A stretch of 64,000 bases of DNA from Planctomycetota bacterium (GTDB lineage: Bacteria; Planctomycetota; Planctomycetia; Planctomycetales; Planctomycetaceae), in the NCBI GenBank assembly GCA_022600195.1, contig JAHZKX010000011.1, positions 21,001 to 85,000 on the forward strand, read 5' to 3'. Shown piece by piece: positions 54,443-63,835 of this stretch. Both the position numbers and the translations under genes were made by a program. Every line of letters starts with the position of its first letter. Positions within the stretch are counted from its first letter, which is position 1. The notes beneath the pieces were generated by a model. That model was not told the origin of the DNA. It worked only from the letters and a program-made list of their open reading frames with translations, and ran no database searches.

Positions 54443-55702
54443 ATGATACAAAACTCAAAACAAGGGTGCGTTCTGGCGGTCTGTTATGGGGGCGGTCACG
54501 CCCTCATGCTGATACCGGTTCTAAAATATCTCAAGTTGCTTGGTTACGACGTTCATGTCCTTGGACTGACTACTGCTGCAGCTTCATTAATAAATGCAGG
54601 ATTATCCCCGATTGGATTTAAAGAACTGATCCAACCCGATGACTCTCGAGCGATCGAACACGGAACACGATTAGCCGAAGAGATGCACAAAGATAGTAAA
54701 GTGCAATCCCTCGAAGAATCAATTGCCTATCTGGGACTCTCCTACGCAGATCTGGAAGATCAACTCGGCGTAGTAGAAGCAAAAAAAGAATTTACGCGAA
54801 AGGGAAGACAGGCTTTCTTACCTCTTGCTCCCATTCGTCGACTCTTTGACCAGATACAACCAGATGTACTGCTAACCACAAATTCCCCTAGAGCGGAATT
54901 GGCTTCGATTCGCGTTGCCGCTGAACGTGGCATACCATCGGTAGGCGTACTCGATCTGTTTGGTCTTCAACCATATAATGATATTCCGGCAGATTACGTC
55001 TGTGTTCCTTTCAAACAAGCAGCGTCGATTCTTGTAGATCGGGGTTTGAGACAGGAAGCGATCATTGTCACCGGAAATCCAAATTTCGACTGGGTCCATG
55101 AAGCCGTGCATCGGGATGATGCAGCTAAATCATGGCGCAGGCAACATAATATTAAACCAGATGAAATTCTTGTACTTTACGCAATGAAGCCGAATTGGGA
55201 CAAACATGAAGAAATGATTGTTCAAAGTCTGGAGCATATTCTACAACAGAACTCATCGCTCAAAATCACAGTGAGGCCACACCCCAGTAGTGATAATGGC
55301 CTGCCGGAAAAAGTGATACAACGTCTGGGCAAAGCTGCTTTTTTAAATCGAAATACTCCCCTTCCCCTGGCAGTTCAAGCTGCAGATGCACTGATCACAC
55401 ATAAGTCAACGGTTTCGGTTGAGGCAGCACTGCTCGGCAGACAAGTCGCACTGTTTCACTCCAACCACGATTATCCTACTCACGGAATTCCCTTACATTT
55501 ATTTAATTGGGGAACTTTCTCGATCAGTGTTGCTGAGGGAGTCGAAGCGTTATCCCAACTCAAAAAAGAATCCATTGAAACACAGCAAAAAAGAGGAAAA
55601 GAAGTACGTGAAGCCTGGAACTGTGACGGAAATTCTCATGTTCGCATTGCCAATGTGGTGATCCGCGCATTACGGACCGAGAATCAAAGAATGAGTGCAT
55701 AA
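54443..55702 (+). CDS. GT-B fold glycosyltransferase-like protein
   Basis: 419 residues. The N half starts GCVLAVCYGGGHALMLIPVLKYLKLLGYDVHVLG, the C half holds LKITVRPHPSSDN and ADALITHKSTVSVEAALLGRQVALFHSNHD, a layout of GT-B glycosyltransferases and CDP-glycerol/2-epimerase-like proteins. It most likely adds a sugar, perhaps the CMP-nonulosonate product, to the polysaccharide; donor and acceptor are unknown. It starts a rightward unit with the deacetylase and formyltransferase genes (96 and -4 bases). Confidence 0.7.
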   Translation: MIQNSKQGCVLAVCYGGGHALMLIPVLKYLKLLGYDVHVLGLTTAAASLINAGLSPIGFKELIQPDDSRAIEHGTRLAEEMHKDSKVQSLEESIAYLGLSYADLEDQLGVVEAKKEFTRKGRQAFLPLAPIRRLFDQIQPDVLLTTNSPRAELASIRVAAERGIPSVGVLDLFGLQPYNDIPADYVCVPFKQAASILVDRGLRQEAIIVTGNPNFDWVHEAVHRDDAAKSWRRQHNIKPDEILVLYAMKPNWDKHEEMIVQSLEHILQQNSSLKITVRPHPSSDNGLPEKVIQRLGKAAFLNRNTPLPLAVQAADALITHKSTVSVEAALLGRQVALFHSNHDYPTHGIPLHLFNWGTFSISVAEGVEALSQLKKESIETQQKRGKEVREAWNCDGNSHVRIANVVIRALRTENQRMSA

Positions 55703-55798
55703 CGATTTGAATTCAGGGATAAGTGCTTCAATTCTAATTGATGCCGAAAACTCTAACAAAGTGATTCATGCGAAATCAGGCATTTTTAAAGGTAACAA

Positions 55799-56740
55799 AT
55801 GACAGTTGCATATGATCGTCCTCATGGATTGATGTTTCATCATTTTTATGATGAGCAACACATAAAAGGACAAGGAGCTATTTCCCAGGAAGACTTAATC
55901 CGGATCATCGAATTCTATCAACAGGATCATTCCATCTTAACCGCAATGGAATGGTTTGACAGAGCCAAACATGGCAGACTTCATAAAAATGATATCTGTT
56001 TGACATTTGATGATGCGCTTTTATGTCAATACGAGGTCGCATTGCCGGTTCTGGAACATTATGGATTAACGGCCTTCTGGTTTATCTATTCATCAGTCGT
56101 CACCGGTGGCATAGAGAACCTCGAAATCTATAGAAAATTTAGAACTGTTTATTTTGAAAGCATCGAAGAATTTTATCAAATTTTTTTTCAGACTGTTGAC
56201 CAGTCTCCGTATCAAAAAACCGTGGAAACCTTGTTGAAGAATTTTTCGGTGGATGATTATCTTAAAAACTTCCCATTCTATTCCAATGAAGATAGACGAT
56301 TTCGGTATGTGAGAGATATTGCACTAGGTGTTGAGGCTTACAATGATATCCTGGAAACGATGATGCAAAAACAGAATATTGACATGGACGAATTCTCGAA
56401 TGATCTTTGGATGAAAGATCAACATGTACTTGAACTGCATTCGAAAAATCATATGATCGGGCTCCACTCACACACCCACCCAACGGCACTGGCCGCCTTA
56501 CCAAAAGAAGCTCAGCGAAATGAGTATACAAGTAATTTCAACACTCTGAACCAGTTATTGAACTCCGCTCCCCAGGCCATGTCACACCCCTGCAACTCGT
56601 ATAGCACAGAAACAATTGACATACTCAAGGAGTTAGAAATCAAAGTTGGTTTTCGATCGAACATGGAAGAAAACTACTCGTCTCATCTCGAGTTTCCTCG
56701 CGAAGATCATGCCAATATCATGGAGAGAATCGCAGCATGA
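55799..56740 (+). CDS. polysaccharide deacetylase-like (NodB) protein
   Basis: 313 residues. NDICLTFDDALLCQYEVALPVLEHYGLTAFWFIYSSV gives the double Asp (D71, D72) and IGLHSHTHPTALAALP the His pair of the metal site; the core fold of carbohydrate esterase family 4 is present. A 140-residue insertion lies between the two motifs, as in long NodB-like enzymes of surface polysaccharide loci. It would remove an acetyl group from an amino sugar. It overlaps the formyltransferase gene by 4 bp; deacetylation followed by formylation of the same nitrogen is a tempting but unproven sequence. Confidence 0.75.
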   Translation: MTVAYDRPHGLMFHHFYDEQHIKGQGAISQEDLIRIIEFYQQDHSILTAMEWFDRAKHGRLHKNDICLTFDDALLCQYEVALPVLEHYGLTAFWFIYSSVVTGGIENLEIYRKFRTVYFESIEEFYQIFFQTVDQSPYQKTVETLLKNFSVDDYLKNFPFYSNEDRRFRYVRDIALGVEAYNDILETMMQKQNIDMDEFSNDLWMKDQHVLELHSKNHMIGLHSHTHPTALAALPKEAQRNEYTSNFNTLNQLLNSAPQAMSHPCNSYSTETIDILKELEIKVGFRSNMEENYSSHLEFPREDHANIMERIAA

Positions 56741-57531
56741 AAATTACGGTTTTCACCAGTAATCAACCACGCCATATTTCCCTGATTGAATCCCTGGCTT
56801 CGATCGCAGATGAAGTATATGCCGTCCAGGAATGCAATACGGTTTTTCCTGGACAAGTTGCAGACTTCTTCAGACGGTCTGATATCATGCAAGAATATTT
56901 CAGCCATGTTCTGAATGCCGAAAAAAACATTTTCGGATCTCCCCGATTTTCTCCTGCAAATGTCAAATCAATTTCGATGAAACTGGGAGATTTGAATCGG
57001 CTGGAACTCAACGCGCTGAAACCTGCTCTGGAAAGTGACTACTATATTGTTTTTGGGAGTAGTTTTATTAAGGGAGACCTTTGTAATTTTCTCGTGAACC
57101 AAAAAGCTTTAAATATTCACATGGGAGTCTCCCCCTACTATCGTGGAAGTAGCTGCAATTTCTGGGCACTTAACGATGGTAACCCCGATTTTGTTGGCGC
57201 AACCATACACTTGCTTTCCAAAGGATTGGATTCCGGCCCCATGCTGTTCCATGCATTACCAAAGCCACAGGAAATAGAAGCGTTTCTTTTGGGAATGTCT
57301 GCTGTAAAGGCAGCCCATGAAGGTCTGGTGAGCCATTTGAAAGCGGGAACAATTTTTGATTTTGCCCCCGTCATACAAGAGAAAAATTTGGAACTGAAAT
57401 ACACTCGAAACAGCGATTTCACAGATGAAGTTGCCGCGCATTATTTAAAAACAGCACCCACGCCAACTGAAATTGTCCACTCCCTGGATTCAAGAGATTT
57501 AACAAAATTCTTAAATCCTTATCTTGCTTAA
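56737..57531 (+). CDS. formyltransferase-family enzyme (sugar N-formyltransferase-like)
   Basis: 264 residues. The tripartite site of the family is visible: NIHMGVSPYYRGSSCNFWAL (N126, H128) and GATIHLLSKGLDSGPML (D165). It would transfer a formyl group from 10-formyl-tetrahydrofolate to a primary amine, in the manner of sugar N-formyltransferases or Fmt. It lacks the C-terminal tRNA-binding domain of Fmt. Its position behind the deacetylase gene suggests the formyl group goes to a deacetylated amino sugar of the surface glycan. Confidence 0.78.
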   Translation: MKITVFTSNQPRHISLIESLASIADEVYAVQECNTVFPGQVADFFRRSDIMQEYFSHVLNAEKNIFGSPRFSPANVKSISMKLGDLNRLELNALKPALESDYYIVFGSSFIKGDLCNFLVNQKALNIHMGVSPYYRGSSCNFWALNDGNPDFVGATIHLLSKGLDSGPMLFHALPKPQEIEAFLLGMSAVKAAHEGLVSHLKAGTIFDFAPVIQEKNLELKYTRNSDFTDEVAAHYLKTAPTPTEIVHSLDSRDLTKFLNPYLA

Positions 57532-57565
57532 TTCTGGCTGACATCAACGAGTGAGAATTGAGCCG

Positions 57566-58312
57566 CTATTCAGACAAGGCGTTCTTCGATAAAGTTGCTA
57601 TCACCTCAGTCACTCGTTTGACAATTGCAGAAAACATTTGCTCTCCTTTCTCTGCGGAGGCTAAATCAGGACGTCCGGTAGCCCCTTTTTGAGTTCGCTG
57701 ATACATGTCATTACAAAGATAGACGCCATCGATCATATCGGGCGCATAATCAATAAAATTTTCAATTTTGGATTCGCGTACCAGTTCCGGGCGGAGATGC
57801 AATACCAGCGACGTTTCTGCCTCACAGGCATGGCCAACTGTTTTGCATTCCCCTTCCATTAATGAAGCGATCTCTTGTTCCGCAATGGACCAGTACGAAG
57901 CAGTCATTAACTGGCAATTTCGATAATGAACCTGCAGACGTCGCAAGGAAATCTGCATCGGACCGATATTTCCACCATGTCCATTTAATATCAGTACGCG
58001 ACGAAATCCGTCGTCCAGCAACGATTCACAAATCTCACAGAGCAGTGTTTCATAGTTTTCCACGCGAGAGGTTAATGTGGCACCCCAACGCAAGTGATGT
58101 TGGCTCGCACCAAGCCAGAGAGTCGGCAGTAACAACACCGACTCCTTCAGATTTTGCTCGACCTGTTCTGCTACCGCAGTGCAGATAATGGTATCTGTTG
58201 CCGTCGGCATATGAGGACCATGCTGCTCAACAGCAGCGATTGGCAGGACAACGAGAGTTTCCTCACGTGAAATATTTTTGAGTTCCACTGCTGTCATTTC
58301 CGCATATTTCAT
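57566..58312 (-). CDS. creatininase family amidohydrolase (second copy)
   Basis: I start it at 58312 (MKYAEMTAVEL), where GTGAGG precedes; an ATG at 58333 overlaps the symporter stop. The 248-residue protein has VLPIAAVEQHGPHMPTATDT, ILNGHGGNIGPMQ and TVGHACEAETSLVL, all metal-site parts of the family. The substrate is unknown. It is co-transcribed with the Na+/solute symporter just upstream, which probably imports the substrate. It is a distant paralogue of the gene at 1884. Confidence 0.88.
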   Translation of the reverse strand: MKYAEMTAVELKNISREETLVVLPIAAVEQHGPHMPTATDTIICTAVAEQVEQNLKESVLLLPTLWLGASQHHLRWGATLTSRVENYETLLCEICESLLDDGFRRVLILNGHGGNIGPMQISLRRLQVHYRNCQLMTASYWSIAEQEIASLMEGECKTVGHACEAETSLVLHLRPELVRESKIENFIDYAPDMIDGVYLCNDMYQRTQKGATGRPDLASAEKGEQMFSAIVKRVTEVIATLSKNALSE

Positions 58313-58319
58313 CGAAGCC

Positions 58320-59963
58320 TCACTCTCTTTCATCCTTATTTTTGTAACGTCCCCAGATCACATTCCAAAACGTAAGTGGCTCTTCAGCAGAAGACGACTG
58401 GTCAGATTTTGTCAACACGCTGACAATCAGACCAATCACCATTGTCAATCCAAAACCGATTGGCCAAAACCAGACTGAAAACCAGTCAGGCGCAGCATAC
58501 ATCAACGAAATGGTAATGATGGCTCCAGACAATGTTCCCACCATCACTCCACGGGTTGTCGTATTTTTGAAAAACAGGGCCAGAATAAACACGGCCAGTA
58601 ATGGCCCCCCAAAACCGGCAGTTACTTTTTTCCCAATTGCAAATACATCGCCCATATCACCGACATTGCAAGCCAGAAAAATCGAAAGTGCACCGATCAG
58701 AACTACCAGCGCGCGGTCCTGTAATACCTCAATTTTATTATTCTCCGGTTTCCAGTGAGCAAAATGTCGATCTCGAAAATCGACCATGAGTGCTGTCGTT
58801 ACAGAGTGAATGCCCGAATCAATGCTGGACATGACGGCTGCCATCAATGCGACCAAAAACAAGCCCACCACTCCTGGCGGAAAATGCAGGCGCACATACT
58901 GCGGCATGGCCTGATCTTGAAGATTGAGCGCCCTGACGTCTTCCGCCACGTATTGCGGATACGACTCATAATATTCGGGAACGGTCATCCCTTTCCCTCC
59001 ATCAGCTGCATCGGTTCTCCAGTCTGGTAATTCCCCATTGAGTTCTGTAGCCAGTACCGACACCATTTCTTCCGGGAACTGATGATAGTGTGAATAGAGC
59101 CCGATTCCGATTGCCAATAAACCAGGAACCACAGTCCACATCCCAATGATGTTAATCATAAATCCAATTTGGGAAGTTCTCTCAGACTTCGCTGAAATGT
59201 AACGTTGCACGGCAACTTGATCGGCACCAAAGGCAGAGAGCCCTTCCAGAAACAACCCGAACAAAAGCGCCAAACTTCCGTATTCCAGCGTCATCGAAGG
59301 AGAAAAATCAACAAGTACGTTACTGCGACCTTCAAAATAGGTAGAAATCACACCCGAGATACCGCTTTCGGTTTGATTCAAAATTAAACCCAACGTCAGT
59401 ATGATCGTTAGTGTGAAGATAAAAAACTGAATTACATCGGTCCACATGACCGCTCGCAGACCGCCGAGCATGGTGTAGAAGATCGAAACGATCCCTAAAA
59501 CAACAATCACCGAAACTTGAGAGACCTGCATTACGTTTGCCAGCACGACCGATGCAGCATATGTCGCAGACGCCATCCAGCCAATTCGTAAGAAAATAAA
59601 TAAGCCGCTCGCCAGAGAACGTACCGAGACATGAAAACGGCGTTCCAGATATTCATACGCGGTCTGACAATTCAAACGGGCATAAATGGGAATAAATACC
59701 CAGAGAATAATGGGTGCCATCAGAGAAATTGCCACCAGAAACAACCAAATACGCAGGCCGCTTCCATAAGCGATGGAAGGATACATTACGAAACTGTTGG
59801 AGGAAAACAGAGTCGCCATCACACTGAGGCCCACTGGTAACCAACCCATGGAGTTGCCGGCAGCAAAGAATTCTTTTCGGGTCTGGTTTCGACCGAAATA
59901 GAATCCCAAACCTACAGTGAAGACCAGATAAGCCAGAATGACGCCATAATCAAGTAAATGCAT
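58320..59963 (-). CDS. sodium:solute symporter (SSS family)
   Basis: 547 residues with about 13 membrane helices: GLGFYFGRNQTRKEFFAAGNSMGWLPVGLSVMATLFSSNSFVMYPSIAYG at the start, FTLTIILTLGLILNQTESG, and LMAAVMSSIDSGIHSVTTALMVDF with the Na+-site serines. It belongs to the SSS group near the proline/sialic-acid/sugar carriers. A hydrophilic loop (about 285-345) interrupts it. Because the creatininase-like gene follows in the same operon, its cargo may be an amide or lactam. Confidence 0.9.
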   Translation of the reverse strand: MHLLDYGVILAYLVFTVGLGFYFGRNQTRKEFFAAGNSMGWLPVGLSVMATLFSSNSFVMYPSIAYGSGLRIWLFLVAISLMAPIILWVFIPIYARLNCQTAYEYLERRFHVSVRSLASGLFIFLRIGWMASATYAASVVLANVMQVSQVSVIVVLGIVSIFYTMLGGLRAVMWTDVIQFFIFTLTIILTLGLILNQTESGISGVISTYFEGRSNVLVDFSPSMTLEYGSLALLFGLFLEGLSAFGADQVAVQRYISAKSERTSQIGFMINIIGMWTVVPGLLAIGIGLYSHYHQFPEEMVSVLATELNGELPDWRTDAADGGKGMTVPEYYESYPQYVAEDVRALNLQDQAMPQYVRLHFPPGVVGLFLVALMAAVMSSIDSGIHSVTTALMVDFRDRHFAHWKPENNKIEVLQDRALVVLIGALSIFLACNVGDMGDVFAIGKKVTAGFGGPLLAVFILALFFKNTTTRGVMVGTLSGAIITISLMYAAPDWFSVWFWPIGFGLTMVIGLIVSVLTKSDQSSSAEEPLTFWNVIWGRYKNKDERE

Positions 59964-60260
59964 CTTGCAATCAATTCAATAATTATTGGGAAAATATCAC
60001 AACGATTCATTTCGTTGTCAGGTGAGATGAAAAATAGTGAGTCAATGCCATACCACCAGTTGTTTTCGAGACTCAAAAGGTCGTTCGACCCATAATATCA
60101 AAACCCGAACATATAAAAAGGAAACTTAATAAATCTCCGAGTTTTTCTTCCCAAAGTTTGATATACTGCCAAAAAGAAGACCACTCTCAATTGAGATCTC
60201 GCCGAGAGAATGTCACGATACTGAAACCAGAAAACCAGCAAAAACATCAAAGGAATCGCG
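59964..60260. other. intergenic region
   Basis: About 300 bases between the leftward symporter gene and the rightward zinc-ribbon gene. It should hold divergent promoters. A TATACT near 60161 could be a -10 box; I see nothing else. Confidence 0.35.
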
Positions 60261-60548
60261 ATGACAAACGCTGTCTGCTTTCAATGTGGCCATTTAAAAT
60301 TTGGCTCATTTCTCGCCTGTGATCAATGCCAGGCAAAACCACAAACCGACGAAGAGCTGATCGTCTCACTGGCCATGAGCGACCATTATTTTGATCAGGC
60401 AACACTGGATTCGATGGGGGAATACACTAAAGAGAACGGCCATCCCCCCCAACTCGATCCAGAGTCGGAAAAAACGTTTCGTAAGAATCTGGAAGACGTG
60501 AAAGCATCGGGCGTACTGGACCAACTATTTGAAAATCCCGAAAACTGA
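60261..60548 (+). CDS. small zinc-ribbon protein
   Basis: 95 residues. VCFQCGHLKFGSFLACDQCQAKPQTDEELIVSLAMSDHYF has two CxxC pairs (C6/C9, C20/C23), a zinc ribbon of the bacterial type; the rest is a helical acidic region. Similar proteins of about 90-120 residues are widespread hypothetical proteins in planctomycetes, often described as binding nucleic acid or protein; no role is known. It precedes the ZIP transporter gene, perhaps in one unit. Confidence 0.7.
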   Translation: MTNAVCFQCGHLKFGSFLACDQCQAKPQTDEELIVSLAMSDHYFDQATLDSMGEYTKENGHPPQLDPESEKTFRKNLEDVKASGVLDQLFENPEN

Positions 60549-60629
60549 TCGATCCTGTTGATTTTCATATTCAGAAAATCGATGCACTTGAACTCTCGAT
60601 TCTCATCGTCTCCAGAATTTGGCCCCTCT

Positions 60630-61415
60630 ATGTTAACTTCCATACAATGGATTTACCTTGTATTGATCCTACTCATCGCATTTGCGGGAGCCTATTACCC
60701 ATTTGCCAAACCAAAACAGGTCCGTTCCAACGGCGGATTTCCAAAAGGTGAAGCGTTTTCAGCGGGAGTATTCCTTGCTCTTTCGCTCACAATGCTATTA
60801 CCTTCTGCTTTCCATATGTTCCAGAAACAGCTCCCCGAAATCAATTACCCCATCGGTTCTACGATAGCCATTCTTGCGTTCTTGAGCCTGCTTGCGATGG
60901 AGCATATGACAATGCACTCGATCGAAAATGAGGTAAAGCGTAAACGGATCCCTGCAAGAATTCCGTTTGTAATGACAACAATGATCGCACTTCCTTCGTT
61001 TTTTTTAGGTGCCACTTTAGGCTTAAGCGATAATTTCGGCGCCACTTTAATCTTCATCGCCATTATTCTTCATAAAGGAACCGCTGCATTTGCTTTGATG
61101 CTCACAATGGTACGCAGCACTCTCTCACGATCTCAAACGATAACCCTGTTTACTATTTTTGCATTGTCTACTCCAACAGGGATTCTTTTCGGCGGTTTCG
61201 TACACAACGAACTCACCAATTCTGCAGTTTTATTGAAAGCCACCGTTCTTGCATTGGGGGCCGGCACATTCCTCTACATGGGAACGATGCACGAAATGAA
61301 ACACGCCGCGTTGATTGAACATTGCCGTAAACGTAACTGTTTTCTGGCCATGCTCGCCGGTCTCTTAATCACGGCTCTCGTTCGGTTTATGGTCGGAGAA
61401 GCCCATCGTTTTTGA
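60630..61415 (+). CDS. ZIP-family metal transporter
   Basis: I start it at 60630 (MLTSIQWIYLVLILLIAFAG), where the first membrane helix begins; the longer TTG frame adds 24 unlikely residues, and an ATG at 60582 is possible. The 261 residues hold about eight helices. LSLTMLLPSAFHMF, LAMEHMTMHS and AIILHKGTAAFALMLTMV have the His/Glu of a ZIP metal path. It likely imports zinc or another divalent cation. After its stop lies an ATTCTGAG...CTCAGAAT hairpin (61429-61452). Confidence 0.82.
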   Translation: MLTSIQWIYLVLILLIAFAGAYYPFAKPKQVRSNGGFPKGEAFSAGVFLALSLTMLLPSAFHMFQKQLPEINYPIGSTIAILAFLSLLAMEHMTMHSIENEVKRKRIPARIPFVMTTMIALPSFFLGATLGLSDNFGATLIFIAIILHKGTAAFALMLTMVRSTLSRSQTITLFTIFALSTPTGILFGGFVHNELTNSAVLLKATVLALGAGTFLYMGTMHEMKHAALIEHCRKRNCFLAMLAGLLITALVRFMVGEAHRF

Positions 61416-61428
61416 AAAAATGATTCTT

Positions 61429-61452
61429 ATTCTGAGTTTTTTCACTCAGAAT
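61429..61452 (+). terminator. possible terminator hairpin
   Basis: ATTCTGAG and CTCAGAAT form a perfect 8-bp stem around an 8-base loop 14 bases after the ZIP stop codon. No T tract follows, so function as a terminator is uncertain. Confidence 0.4.
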
Positions 61453-61576
61453 GATCAACAAAATACTGCTTATTTCTAAAATAACGAGTGACCTCTTCTG
61501 TTTCTTTACGCCTGAGAGAGTGAAATAAATATTCGCGAATTCATTTGTGGCCGAGTAACAATGAAGGGGCAAAGAG

Positions 61577-62206
61577 GTGGCTTCTGACAAGAAAAATGAA
61601 GGTAAAGTCTCAGTTTATGCCCGTGGCGAGCAATCCATGATGGACTCATCTCAGGCACAACGACACCGACTGTTTCTGCCTTTGTTGAACCTCTTTGTGA
61701 AATGTGGAATTACACCCAACCACCTTACGATCATGTCCTTCCTGTCTGGACTCGGCTTTTGCTTTACTTATGGCTTGAGCTGGCATCTGGCAAAACCTGT
61801 AGCGTTTGGCCTGCTGTTACTGCATGTACTCCTGGATGGCATCGACGGTCCTCTGGCCCGCTTGACGGGAACAGCGGGAAATCGTGGTTCCTTTACCGAT
61901 ACCACATCCGATCAGCTCATCGTCGCCTTCACAACCATGACCCTGATTCACTACGGACTCATCCATGTCATCCCGGGCAGCTTGTATCTGTTTTTCTATA
62001 CCCTGGTCGTCGTTTTTGCCATGATCCGTAGTTCGCTGGCGATTCCCTATAGCTGGTTGATTCGTCCGCGGTTGATCGTATATGCCTGGTTTCCCGTCGA
62101 AGTTTATCTCTTTCCAGGGACATTGAACTATCTACTCTGGTTCTTCACCAGCCTGTTGGCCTGGAAATCACTGACCGGCTTCTACAAAATCCGCAAGAAA
62201 TTGTAG
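61577..62206 (+). CDS. CDP-alcohol phosphatidyltransferase family membrane protein
   Basis: 209 residues, GTG start behind AGGGG. LLDGIDGPLARLTGTAGNRGSFTDTTSD matches D-x2-DG-x2-AR-x8-G-x3-D-x3-D, the CDP-alcohol phosphotransferase motif, with five to six membrane helices. It would join a CDP-activated group to an alcohol in phospholipid (or CDP-inositol-type) synthesis. The alcohol is unknown. A 6-bp GC hairpin follows it. Confidence 0.88.
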   Translation: MASDKKNEGKVSVYARGEQSMMDSSQAQRHRLFLPLLNLFVKCGITPNHLTIMSFLSGLGFCFTYGLSWHLAKPVAFGLLLLHVLLDGIDGPLARLTGTAGNRGSFTDTTSDQLIVAFTTMTLIHYGLIHVIPGSLYLFFYTLVVVFAMIRSSLAIPYSWLIRPRLIVYAWFPVEVYLFPGTLNYLLWFFTSLLAWKSLTGFYKIRKKL

Positions 62207-62237
62207 TTTTTCTGATATATTCGAATGAATCGTGTGA

Positions 62238-62255
62238 TGCCCTTTTAAGAGGGCA
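62238..62255. terminator. hairpin between convergent genes
   Basis: TGCCCT and AGGGCA form a 6-bp stem around TTTAAG between the phosphatidyltransferase and lipoprotein genes. Without a T tract on either side, termination is uncertain. Confidence 0.35.
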
Positions 62256-62280
62256 GCACTTGAGCAAGGCAGAACGAGCC

Positions 62281-62691
62281 TTAATTTTTGAGTTTAATCT
62301 CGAAGACATTTTCTCCTGCTTTTACAGAGAAAGTCTCGTCTAACTCAACAGGCACCTCTGACTGGGCATCGCTCATTCGGGGATTGAAAGTAGCCCGGTA
62401 CTCGCCCGGACGAGCACCATCGAGTCGTTGCCCCTCCACCAAAGTAAACAACTCAAAACTCCCATCAGGTTGTATTTCTGCCTGAGAGGCATGCTCTGCG
62501 TTGTCGGGTGATTGAAAGAAGATCATACCATCCTTCACTGGTGTGTCTGATTTGTCCTTCAAACTGCCTTTGACGGGGAAAGTCTCTGGTAAGGGTTTAG
62601 AAGAACTTTTACCACAGCCGATCAGCAGAACTGTCCCGCAAACAATCAGACAACAGATTCTGCTCAGATTCAAAAGGGGATGTTGTTTCAT
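62281..62691 (-). CDS. small lipoprotein, carboxypeptidase-regulatory-like
   Basis: 136 residues. The signal peptide ends in LLIGC, a lipobox, so the protein is probably lipid-anchored. The mature part (FPVKGSLKDKSDTPVKDGMIFFQSPDNAEHASQAEIQPDGSFELFTLVEGQRLDGARPGEYRATFNP) is the single beta-sandwich domain often encoded behind DUF1559 genes in planctomycetes. The role is unknown. It is 160 bases downstream of the DUF1559 gene. Confidence 0.75.
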   Translation of the reverse strand: MKQHPLLNLSRICCLIVCGTVLLIGCGKSSSKPLPETFPVKGSLKDKSDTPVKDGMIFFQSPDNAEHASQAEIQPDGSFELFTLVEGQRLDGARPGEYRATFNPRMSDAQSEVPVELDETFSVKAGENVFEIKLKN

Positions 62692-62851
62692 GAGTCGTAC
62701 GACACTCCAGTAGAAAAAATGATTATGGTGTCTGTGAAAGTTCTGGCAGCCAACCTTAATTCGCCTGTCTCCAGGTTTATTGTAATGTCTCCAGAACTAT
62801 TCGAATTGAGTAAACCAGTATGGAAGACACTCTCGTTAAGTTGAATACACG

Positions 62852-63835
62852 CTAGAATTCGCCAATCGTTTCTCCGTCTTTGGGGTGACAAAGATTTGCC
62901 CATAACGTGGCGTCAATGCTGCCTCCCACCATGCGGACGCTTCCATCACCCAGACAAACGTGAATACCTCCGGCGTGAGGTGACTGAACCCGACGGGACT
63001 CGCAACCGCTGACCCAATTCGGCAAAATTTGAGGGGTCAGACAGGTGACATATCCGACAGAGGTCGGCGACTGGCTGTATTGATTGATACAGAATACTGG
63101 TCTCCAGACGCTATTAGAATCGGACCAGAGATTACCATAAGTCGAAGACGAATTCGCGATGCCACTCGTTCCACAGGTACCATAACGTTCTGAGAAGACA
63201 ATCGTATTCGAACTGCCATCGGTAAATGTTGCCATCGTTGATTCGCCTTCCAGTCGCCCAGCCGTTGTCGGTGCTGTAGGGTCACCAAAAAAATTATAGT
63301 TCGCAGAATAGTTTCCGACGGCCCAATGGTCGGCACCTCCGTTTGTCGTCGCCCCTTTATTATTGGGAGAAGAGGTATCTGATGGGCACAGGTAAGTCGG
63401 AATCGGATGGGCATAAACCCTGGCCCCCCCGACTACGGTATTGACGTTGTTATTTGATGCGTTATAAAGCGGGGCCTGCTCGACGTACGGCAAAAACCAA
63501 TCGAAGACAGTAAATCCGACCGCATCTTGATAAGGTCCGGTTTCGGTGATACTGCTCGGAGAGGAAGGCGCTACGAGAGGGGGAAATTTTTGGAATGTGT
63601 CGTAGATGTTGTGAAACGCCAGCCCGATCTGCTTCAGATTATTCTTACACTGACTTCGCCGTGCCGCAGCCCGTGCCTGCTGTACTGCAGGTAAGAGCAA
63701 GGCAATCAATAGCGCAATGATGGCAATCACCACCAGAAGTTCGATTAATGTAAACGCGCGCCGAAGTTCTGTCTGGCAAGAACGATTTGATAAGCAATCT
63801 CTGTAGTAGTGGGATTTAATTCGTCTGAACTGCAT
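62852..63835 (-). CDS. DUF1559 protein with pilin-type N end
   Basis: 327 residues. [62 protein letters not shown] is the type IV prepilin signal (cleavage before F28, E32 at +5) followed by the DUF1559 start. [29 protein letters not shown] is the H-X9-DG-type end. DUF1559 proteins number in the tens to hundreds in planctomycetes and are thought to be pseudopilins or surface proteins. The downstream lipoprotein gene is a typical partner. Confidence 0.92.
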   Translation of the reverse strand: MQFRRIKSHYYRDCLSNRSCQTELRRAFTLIELLVVIAIIALLIALLLPAVQQARAAARRSQCKNNLKQIGLAFHNIYDTFQKFPPLVAPSSPSSITETGPYQDAVGFTVFDWFLPYVEQAPLYNASNNNVNTVVGGARVYAHPIPTYLCPSDTSSPNNKGATTNGGADHWAVGNYSANYNFFGDPTAPTTAGRLEGESTMATFTDGSSNTIVFSERYGTCGTSGIANSSSTYGNLWSDSNSVWRPVFCINQYSQSPTSVGYVTCLTPQILPNWVSGCESRRVQSPHAGGIHVCLGDGSVRMVGGSIDATLWANLCHPKDGETIGEF

